A stretch of 64,000 bases of DNA, taken from NCBI GenBank assembly GCA_900078775.1, contig LT549889.1, positions 5,208,001 to 5,272,000 of the forward strand. Reading direction: 5' to 3'. This DNA comes from Mycolicibacterium aurum. GTDB lineage: Bacteria; Actinomycetota; Actinomycetes; Mycobacteriales; Mycobacteriaceae. The notes beneath the pieces were generated by a model. It worked only from the letters and a program-made list of their open reading frames with translations. It was not told the origin of the DNA and did not search any database. Both the position numbers and the translations under genes were made by a program. This document shows positions 58,368 through 64,000 of this stretch, in pieces (the stretch's first letter is position 1; each line of letters begins with the position of its first letter).

Positions 58368-59462
58368 TCACCGGGCGCGCCCCTCGATCAGACTCAGCGG
58401 TCCCGCCGTCTGGACCACCCGGGTGAACCCGAACCCGGCCTGGCCGAACAGTGTTCGGTACTCACGCTCGGTGCGTTCCTGCCCGCCGGCGGAGACCAGC
58501 ATCTCCAGGTCGATGATCTTGGCCAGCGACTCGCGCTGGTGCTCGGGGATGACGGCCTCCACCAGCAGCAGGGTGGCGCCGGGGCGGGCCGCCGCGCGCA
58601 CCGTCCGCAGGATGCGCAGCGCGTCCTCGTCGGCCCAGTCGTGGATGACGTTCTTGAGCACGTAGGCGTCCCCGCCGGGCGGGACCGCCTCGAAGAAGGA
58701 GCCGCCGCTGACCTCGACACGGTCGGCAACACCGAAGCGGCCCAACAGTTCCGGTGCCCCCTCCACCACCTCGGGCAGGTCGTGCAGGACGCCGCGCGCG
58801 GACGGTGCCGCGGACAGGATGGCCGCCAGCAGTCGGCCGTGCCCACCGCCGACGTCGACGACGGTGCGCAGTCCGGTGAAGTCGTAGGCGGCGACCACCG
58901 GGCCGAGGGCGAGTTCGGACATGCTGGTCATCGCATCGTTGAAGATCGCCGCGAGTTCCGGTTCGGTACCGAGGTATTCGAACGGCGGCATCCCGCGCAG
59001 CTGCTCCAACTGCGGGCGGCCGGTACGCACCGCCTCGGCCAACCGGCTCCAGTGCTCTCGGTGTTGCGGCGCACCGACGAAGCGGGCCATCCCGGCGATC
59101 GACACCGGGGCGTCGGAGCGCAACGGTTCGGACACCGCATTGAGCGCGTACCGGTTGCCCCGCCTGGCGGTGAACACCCCCTGGCTGACCAGGGCCCGCA
59201 TCAACCGGTCCAGCGCCTCGGGATGGGCGTCGACGCGGCGGGCCAGTTCCAGGACCGGCAGCGGGCCGTCGGCCAGCGCGTCGGCGATCTTCAACTCCGC
59301 GGCCACCGCGACGGCCTGGGACACCCAGGCGCCCAGGATCACTTCCACCAGGGCGGCCGGACCGGGGACACTGCGGCGGCGCAGCCGCAGCATCCCGTCC
59401 CGGATGCGTTCGACGGTCCGGACGACCCGCGGTGGGGGTGGGCGGCTGGGAGCCACCGGCAC
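58368..59462 (-). CDS. SAM-dependent methyltransferase (plant/hydroxyneurosporene O-methyltransferase type)
   Basis: The 364-residue protein has an N-terminal winged-helix dimerisation domain (WVSQAVAVAAELKIADALADGPLPVLELARRVDAHPEALDRLMRALVSQGVF). A SAM-binding Rossmann domain follows, with TVVDVGGGHGRLLAAIL at about 200-216, an acidic loop, and VLKNVIHDWADEDALRIL containing the catalytic His typical of small-molecule O-methyltransferases. LLLVEAVIPEHQRE follows. The GTG start gives this length. It is not part of the M. tuberculosis order as I recall, replacing the vapBC24 pair between Rv0238 and Rv0241c. The acceptor is unknown. It lies three bases after the stop of htdX and may be its last operon gene. 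Confidence 0.88.
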   Translation of the reverse strand: MPVAPSRPPPPRVVRTVERIRDGMLRLRRRSVPGPAALVEVILGAWVSQAVAVAAELKIADALADGPLPVLELARRVDAHPEALDRLMRALVSQGVFTARRGNRYALNAVSEPLRSDAPVSIAGMARFVGAPQHREHWSRLAEAVRTGRPQLEQLRGMPPFEYLGTEPELAAIFNDAMTSMSELALGPVVAAYDFTGLRTVVDVGGGHGRLLAAILSAAPSARGVLHDLPEVVEGAPELLGRFGVADRVEVSGGSFFEAVPPGGDAYVLKNVIHDWADEDALRILRTVRAAARPGATLLLVEAVIPEHQRESLAKIIDLEMLVSAGGQERTEREYRTLFGQAGFGFTRVVQTAGPLSLIEGRAR

Positions 59463-59465
59463 AGT

Positions 59466-60308
59466 TTAGAGCCCGTTCACCGTCGCCGAAAGGTGCGGAT
59501 ATCCCTTGGACAGGTGCCGCAGCGTCAGGTCCCAGCCGGTATCGGTGGCGTCCACGTACAGTCCGGCCCGCGCCGGCAGCAACACCGGCTTGCCGAACCG
59601 CACCGAATACTTCACCGCGTCGGGCAGTTGGCCCTCGATGTTGGCCAGCACCGCTGCGGCACTGAACATCCCGTGCGCGATGACGGTGGGGAACCCGAAC
59701 ATCTTGGCGCCCAGGCTGTTGGTGTGGATCGGGTTGTGGTCCCCGCCGATCGACGCGTAGGACCGGATCTGGCTCGCCGAGATGCTCAGCACCGCGTTGG
59801 GCGGCGGCAGCTTGCGCTGTTTGGGCGGTTCCGGCCGCGGCTCGTCGGACAGGCTGGTGCGTTGCTGGTGCAGGAAGGTGGTGACCTGATGCCAGGCCAG
59901 GTCGTAGCCGATCTTGATGTCGGTGACCAGATCCACCAGCAGCCCCTTGCGGTGCTCGCGTAGGTTCTCCGCGTGCACCGACACGTCGAGCACATCGCTG
60001 ACGGTGATCGGCCGGTACTGGGTGATGTGGTTCTCGGTGTGCACCGAACCCATTGCCGCGAAAGGGAAGTCGAATGAGGTGGCCAGCGACATCATGGTCG
60101 GGAAGGTCAGCGCGAACGGGTACGTCAGCGGCACGGTGTCGTCGAACCGCAGGCCGGTCACCCCCGCGTAGGCGGCGACGTTGACCGGGTCGATCCGCAG
60201 CTCGGGCACGTGCACCGTGCGGTCGGGCAGGCCACCCGCGCGCGGGACGAACGGCAACGCGCCGGCGACCGCGCGCGCCATGTTCAGCAGTCCGTTGGGC
60301 TGAGACAT
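59466..60308 (-). CDS. htdX: (3R)-hydroxyacyl-thioester dehydratase HtdX
   Basis: The 280-residue double-hotdog protein is exactly the length of M. tuberculosis HtdX (Rv0241c). The hydratase 2 motif SYASIGGDHNPIHTNSLGAKMFGFPTVIAHGMFSAA lies near 190-225. The N-terminal hotdog has PYAFALTF-like strands (VPLTYPFALTFPTMM) and HITQYRPITVSDVL. It removes water from (3R)-hydroxyacyl thioesters, fitting the FabG4 ketoreductase that precedes it. The ATG at 60308 shares one base with the FabG4 stop (TGATG). Gene order fabG4-htdX then divergent fadA2 is conserved across mycobacteria. Confidence 0.93.
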   Translation of the reverse strand: MSQPNGLLNMARAVAGALPFVPRAGGLPDRTVHVPELRIDPVNVAAYAGVTGLRFDDTVPLTYPFALTFPTMMSLATSFDFPFAAMGSVHTENHITQYRPITVSDVLDVSVHAENLREHRKGLLVDLVTDIKIGYDLAWHQVTTFLHQQRTSLSDEPRPEPPKQRKLPPPNAVLSISASQIRSYASIGGDHNPIHTNSLGAKMFGFPTVIAHGMFSAAAVLANIEGQLPDAVKYSVRFGKPVLLPARAGLYVDATDTGWDLTLRHLSKGYPHLSATVNGL

Positions 60309-61672
60309 CACGCCCCCAGCAGGGCCTGGCCGCAGACCCGGATCGTGTTGCCGGTGACGGCGTTCGAGGCCGGGCTGGCGAAGTAGGCGATGGTCTCGGC
60401 GACGTCGACGGGCTGCCCGCCCTGGAACAGCGAGTTGAGCCGGCGGCCCACCTCGCGGGTGGCCAGCGGGATGGCCTCGGTCATCTTGGTCTCGATGAAG
60501 CCGGGGGCGACGGCGTTGACGGTGATGTTCTTCTCGGCCAGCGTCGGCGCCAGGGCCTCGACGATGCCGATCATGCCGGCCTTGGTCGCCGCGTAGTTGG
60601 TCTGGCCGCGGTTGCCCGCGATTCCGGCCATCGAGGACAGTCCGATCACCCGGCCGCCCTCGCCGAGCGCACCGGCGGCCACCAGTCCCTCGGTGAGTGT
60701 CAGCGGCGCAACGAGATTGACCGCGATCACCGCGTCCCAGCGGCCCTCGTCCATATTGGCGAGCAGCTTGTCGCGGGTGATGCCGGCATTGTTGACGAGC
60801 ACGTCGAGCTTGCCGCCGGAGATGTCCGAGTGGTGCTCTCGAACGTGTTCGGCGATCTGGTCCACCGCATCGGCGGCGGTGACGTCCAGGGCCAGCGCGG
60901 TGCCGCCCACCTTCTCGGCGGTCTCGCGCAGTGCCTCCTCGGCGGCCGGCACGTCGACGGCCACCACGGCCGCGCCGTCGCGGGCGAAGACCTCGGCGAT
61001 GGTGGCGCCGATGCCGCGGGCGGCGCCGGTCACCACGGCCACCTTGCCGGCCAGCGGCTTGTCCCAGTCGGCGGGCGCCTGCGCGTCGGCGGCCCCGACC
61101 CGGTACACCTGGCCGTCGACGAAGGCGGACTTGCCGGACAGGATGAACCGCAGGGTGGACTCGCACCCCGACACTCCGGCGGCGGAGTCGGGGGACAGGT
61201 AGACCAGCGACACCGTGGCGCCGCGGCGCAGTTCCTTGCCCAGCGAGCGGGTGAAGCCCTCCAGCGCGCGCTGCACGATGTGCTCGTGCGCGCTGCCGGT
61301 GTCGGCCGGGGTGGTGCCGATCACGACCACCCGGCCGCACGGCCCGAGGTTGCGCAGCACCGGGGTGAAGAACTCGTAGAGCGCCTTGAGCCCGGCCGGC
61401 TCGGTGATGTCGGTGGCGTCGAACACCAGCCCGCCGAACGAGTCGGCCCAGCGTCCGCCGATGTTGGCCGAGACGACGTCGTAGTCGTCGGCCAGGGCGG
61501 CGCGCAGCGGTTCGACCACCCGTCCGGTCCCGCCGATCAGCAACGATCCGGGAAGTGCCGGCCGGCCGGGCTGGTAGCGGCGGAGTTCCTCGGGCTGCGG
61601 GATGCCGAGTTGTTTGGCCAGGAACGATCCGGGCCCGGAATTGACCACTTGGGAGAACAGGTCGGAAGCCAT
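60308..61672 (-). CDS. fabG4: High-molecular-weight 3-oxoacyl-thioester reductase FabG4
   Basis: NADH-dependent beta-ketoacyl reductase. The 454 residues match the M. tuberculosis protein (454). A flavodoxin-like N-terminal domain (1-195) precedes the SDR domain, with VAVVTGAARGIGA at 211-223, NNAGIT at 294-299, and the catalytic set Ser347 (GLSSMAGIAG), Tyr360, Lys364 (TNYAATKAGM). The PGFIETKMTEAIP loop is typical. The protein acts on long acyl-CoA thioesters. The ATG at 61672 was chosen because an 18-residue extension would overlap the palindrome at 61682-61697. The message continues into htdX. Confidence 0.95.
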   Translation of the reverse strand: MASDLFSQVVNSGPGSFLAKQLGIPQPEELRRYQPGRPALPGSLLIGGTGRVVEPLRAALADDYDVVSANIGGRWADSFGGLVFDATDITEPAGLKALYEFFTPVLRNLGPCGRVVVIGTTPADTGSAHEHIVQRALEGFTRSLGKELRRGATVSLVYLSPDSAAGVSGCESTLRFILSGKSAFVDGQVYRVGAADAQAPADWDKPLAGKVAVVTGAARGIGATIAEVFARDGAAVVAVDVPAAEEALRETAEKVGGTALALDVTAADAVDQIAEHVREHHSDISGGKLDVLVNNAGITRDKLLANMDEGRWDAVIAVNLVAPLTLTEGLVAAGALGEGGRVIGLSSMAGIAGNRGQTNYAATKAGMIGIVEALAPTLAEKNITVNAVAPGFIETKMTEAIPLATREVGRRLNSLFQGGQPVDVAETIAYFASPASNAVTGNTIRVCGQALLGA

Positions 61673-61681
61673 GGGGACTAA

Positions 61682-61697
61682 CTTACTCCAGAGTAAG
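61682..61697. promoter_or_regulatory. Palindrome in the fabG4/fadA2 divergent promoter
   Basis: CTTACTC (61682-61688) and GAGTAAG (61691-61697) are exact reverse complements around CA. The site occupies the middle of the 46-bp gap between the fabG4 and fadA2 starts, so a dimer bound here would shut both genes. The fatty-acid genes and the nearby TetR (57764) suggest a TetR-class operator. Confidence 0.65.
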
Positions 61698-61718
61698 GTC
61701 TGCGGGTAACCTAGGGGC

Positions 61719-63014
61719 ATGGCCAATACGAATGCTCGCGTCGCCGTGCTCGGCGGAAACCGGATCCCGTTCGTTCGCTCCGACGGCGCCTACGCGAATG
61801 CCTCCAATCAAGACATGTTCACCGCGGTCCTCGACGGGCTTGCCGACCGATTCGGGCTGCGCGGCGAGAAACTCGACGCGGTCATCGGCGGCGCGGTGCT
61901 CAAGCACAGCCGCGACTTCAACCTGATGCGGGAAAGCGTGCTGGGCAGCTCGCTGTCGCCCTACACCCCGGCCTTCGACCTGCAGCAGGCTTGCGGCACC
62001 GGCCTGCAGGCCGCCATCGCCGCCGCCGACGGGATCGCCCGCGGTCGGTACCGGGTCGCCGCGGCCGGCGGCGTGGACACCACCTCCGATGCGCCCATCG
62101 CCTTCGGCGACGACCTGCGTGGGGTGCTGCTGAGCCTGCGCCGCTCCAAGTCCAACCTCGACCGGCTCAAGCTGGTGGGCAAGCTGCCCGCCGCCCTCGG
62201 CGTCGAGATCCCGACCAACGGTGAGCCCCGCACCGGGCTGTCGATGGGCGAGCACGCCGCCATCACCGCCAAACAGATGGGCATCAAGCGCGTCGACCAG
62301 GACGAACTGGCCGCTGCCAGCCACCGCAACATGGCCGCTGCCTACGACCGCGGCTTCTTCGACGACCTGGTCACCCCGTTCCTGGGCGTCTACCGGGACA
62401 ACAACCTGCGCCCCGACTCGTCGGCCGAGAAGCTCGCCAGGCTCAAGCCGGTCTTCGGGGTCCGCAATGGCGACGCGACGATGACCGCGGGCAACTCCAC
62501 GCCGCTGACCGACGGCGCGTCGGTGGCCCTGCTGGCCAGCGAGGAGTGGGCCGCCGAGCACGAGATTCCGGTGCTGGCGTACTTCGTGGACGGGGAGACC
62601 GCCGCCGTCGACTACGTCAACGGCCCGGACGGGCTGCTGATGGCGCCGACCTACGCGGTGCCCCGGCTGCTCGCCCGCAACGGGCTGACCCTGCAGGACT
62701 TCGACTTCTACGAGATCCACGAGGCGTTCGCCTCGGTGGTGCTGGCGACGTTGGCGGCCTGGGAGTCCGCGGACTACTGCAAGGACCGGCTCGGGCTGGA
62801 CAAGCCGCTGGGGCCCATCGACCGCAGCAAGCTCAACGTCAACGGTTCCTCGCTGGCCGCCGGGCACCCGTTCGCCGCCACCGGTGGGCGCATCGTCGCC
62901 CAGCTGGCCAAACAACTGGCGGAGAAGAAGAAGCAGACCGGTCAGCCGGTGCGCGGCCTGATCTCCGTCTGCGCCGCCGGCGGCCAGGGCGTCACCGCCA
63001 TCCTCGAGGCCTGA
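61719..63014 (+). CDS. fadA2: Acetyl-CoA acetyltransferase/thiolase FadA2
   Basis: The thiolase cleaves 3-ketoacyl-CoA or condenses acetyl-CoA. The 431-residue protein has the nucleophile Cys92 in FDLQQACGTGLQAA, the catalytic His in YEIHEAFASVVLA, a second His/Gly motif NVNGSSLAAGHPFAATGGR, and the C-terminal Cys in ISVCAAGGQGVTA. MGEHAAITAKQMGIKR and NSTPLTDGAS are family-typical. It starts ATG 61719 in a 46-bp divergent promoter opposite fabG4, and is probably coregulated with fabG4-htdX for acyl-CoA degradation or elongation. A 17-bp hairpin terminator follows. Confidence 0.95.
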   Translation: MANTNARVAVLGGNRIPFVRSDGAYANASNQDMFTAVLDGLADRFGLRGEKLDAVIGGAVLKHSRDFNLMRESVLGSSLSPYTPAFDLQQACGTGLQAAIAAADGIARGRYRVAAAGGVDTTSDAPIAFGDDLRGVLLSLRRSKSNLDRLKLVGKLPAALGVEIPTNGEPRTGLSMGEHAAITAKQMGIKRVDQDELAAASHRNMAAAYDRGFFDDLVTPFLGVYRDNNLRPDSSAEKLARLKPVFGVRNGDATMTAGNSTPLTDGASVALLASEEWAAEHEIPVLAYFVDGETAAVDYVNGPDGLLMAPTYAVPRLLARNGLTLQDFDFYEIHEAFASVVLATLAAWESADYCKDRLGLDKPLGPIDRSKLNVNGSSLAAGHPFAATGGRIVAQLAKQLAEKKKQTGQPVRGLISVCAAGGQGVTAILEA

Positions 63015-63081
63015 CCCGCGTCCCGGAAAAAACTTTGAAATCGGGTGTAACGCCCCGCGGAGCCCTGCCGATACATGGGAT

Positions 63082-63145
63082 AGCTCCGTGTTGCCGTCTG
63101 ACCCCCCGACCCGACGGCAACACGGGGCTCTTTACTTTCTCGCCC
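63082..63145 (+). terminator. Terminator after fadA2
   Basis: AGCTCCGTGTTGCCGTC (63082-63098) pairs with GACGGCAACACGGGGCT (63113-63129) as a 17-bp stem with one G-U pair and a 14-base loop, followed by CTTTACTTTCTC. It lies between fadA2 and the convergent transporter gene and can serve fadA2 on the plus strand. Confidence 0.88.
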
Positions 63146-63164
63146 GTCGCTTCGCTCGCCCCGA

Positions 63165-64000
63165 CTACGTTCCCGGGTCTTTGGACGCCGTGATCGGGCC
63201 CGCCGCGGGCGGGGCGAACAGGCTGCCCGCCAGGCTCCCGCGCGCGGTGCGCACCGCGACCAGCGCCCAGGTGCTCAGCAACCCGCAGTAGGCGGCGACC
63301 GCGGCGACCTCGAAGGCCGGCAGCCCGGTGTGCAGGGCCAGCTGAGTGGTGCCGGTGACGAAGGTGCCGACCGGGAAGGTCAGGCTCCACCAGGTCAACG
63401 CGAACGGCATGCCGCGGCGCAGGGTGCGGATGGTCAGCGCCGAGGCCAGCCCGATCCACAGCACGCTGAACCCCCACACCGGCACCCCGAACAACACCGC
63501 GAAGATGTTCATCCCGGCGGCCAGCTCCGCGGGCACGGCCAGGTACGCCTCATTGGCCAGCAGCCCGGCCACCGTCACCGACTGGCCCAGCGGGCCGAGC
63601 ACGATCCACAGCGTCGGCACCCGCGCCGTCCCGGACGTGCCGTACAGCGCCAGCCGGCTCCAGATCATCGTGATGATGATCAGCGCGGCGATCAGCGACA
63701 GCCCGAACATGGCCAGGCAGCCGTAGAACATGGTGGCCCGTCCGACGCCCGGGGCCATGTGCGGGATCAGCATCGCGCCCGAGGCCGCCGACACCATGGG
63801 CGGCACGACCGGCATCAGCCAGCCCCCGAACGCGGCGTCCGGCCCCACATTGAGCTGGGTGAACATCAGGTACGGGATGCTCATCGCGGTGAACAACCCG
63901 CCGATGGTCCCCGCCGACCACAGCACCCAGTTGATGTCGACGGCCAGGCTCTCCCCGATCAAGTCCTTGCCGACCAGCATGGTGCCGGTGCCGACCGTGA
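63165..64000 (-). CDS. TDT-family transporter (TehA/SLAC1-like), 5' end beyond right edge
   Basis: The visible 270+ residues form a polytopic membrane protein with at least eight helices. FTQLNVGPDAAFGGWLMPVVPPMVSAASGAML, IWSRLALYGTSGTARVPTLWIVLGPLGQSVTVAG and LRRGMPFALTWWSLTFPVGTFVTGTTQLA carry the typical P-x3-S and WW-x3-FP-x-G features of the tellurite-resistance/dicarboxylate TDT family. The frame remains open to the right edge (TVGTGT before MLVGKDLIG), so the N-terminus is outside. Related proteins move small anions (sulfite, malate, nitrate or chloride). It ends 36 bp after the fadA2 terminator stem, in the convergent direction. Confidence 0.88.
   Translation of the reverse strand, partial: TVGTGTMLVGKDLIGESLAVDINWVLWSAGTIGGLFTAMSIPYLMFTQLNVGPDAAFGGWLMPVVPPMVSAASGAMLIPHMAPGVGRATMFYGCLAMFGLSLIAALIIITMIWSRLALYGTSGTARVPTLWIVLGPLGQSVTVAGLLANEAYLAVPAELAAGMNIFAVLFGVPVWGFSVLWIGLASALTIRTLRRGMPFALTWWSLTFPVGTFVTGTTQLALHTGLPAFEVAAVAAYCGLLSTWALVAVRTARGSLAGSLFAPPAAGPITASKDPGT

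Noticed and set aside
60837..60850. GAACGTGTTC-like sequence resembling a KstR site
   Set aside because: Lies inside the fabG4 coding region and does not match the fixed outer positions.
1..64000. Search for tRNA genes, CRISPR repeats, insertion sequences, attachment sites and prophage genes
   Set aside because: No transposase-, integrase- or phage-like proteins, no regularly spaced repeats and no cloverleaf-like sequence were recognised by eye.

Overview
This is a high-GC actinobacterial window that reads as a chromosome segment of a fast-growing Mycobacterium (Mycolicibacterium type). I infer this from gene content and order. There is an MmpL3-class mycolate exporter, AftD, a mycobacterial hemophore, WS/DGAT-type acyltransferase, lpqI and htdX-fabG4-fadA2. 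As I recall the M. tuberculosis map, the backbone follows Rv0204c to Rv0243 with accessory blocks inserted. I see no tRNA, rRNA, CRISPR array, insertion sequence or prophage; it looks like vertically inherited chromosome with metabolic insertions.

Layout. 1-7136: envelope genes: a lipoprotein cut by the left edge, a flippase-like membrane protein, an AI-2E family permease, and the leftward trmB - NYN nuclease - mmpL3 group. 7291-11737: two dynamin-like GTPase-related proteins with damaged P-loops, then GTP-dependent PEP carboxykinase with a good terminator. 11785-16962: SRPBCC/MscS pair, acyl-CoA synthetase, crotonase, SDR. 17048-22915: XRE regulator, then a rightward run of MFS exporter, SmtB/NmtR-like metal sensor, double-hotdog hydratase, class III CoA-transferase and amidohydrolase. 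22912-24794: a 46-residue acidic protein, a hemophore and a LipW-like esterase.

24950-32102 is a neutral-lipid island: LipC esterase and WS/DGAT rightward, a frameshifted lipoprotein, then acyltransferase - FadD12-like ligase - LipO-like esterase leftward. A perfect KstR-type operator (32140-32153) separates it from nat. 33066-38788 holds a paired acyl-CoA dehydrogenase (alpha-beta type), an AraC-DinB fusion, a DHFR-family reductase and a FadE5-like dehydrogenase. 38937-43841: aldehyde dehydrogenase, methyltransferase, NTF2-like protein, MpaB-type oxygenase and a divergent TetR with a clear operator. 43854-49104: glycosyltransferase, two envelope membrane proteins and a TmaT-like acyltransferase. 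49098-52122: phosphotriesterase-like lactonase, then a PF10118 protein whose residues fit a ferritin-like di-iron site, translationally coupled to its own flavin/2Fe-2S reductase. 52094-58366: AftD with its small partner, LpqI and a TetR. 58368-64000: methyltransferase, HtdX, FabG4, FadA2 and a TDT-family transporter cut by the right edge.

The most unusual items are an extra DUF4190-like membrane module of about 105 residues inside MmpL3, the probable di-iron oxygenase/reductase pair, the metal-sensor-controlled MFS operon with a perfect 11-2-11 palindrome, the tandem P-loop-degenerate dynamin-like proteins, and the KstR operator between the lipid island and nat. Rv numbers and literature roles are from memory; no database search was possible.
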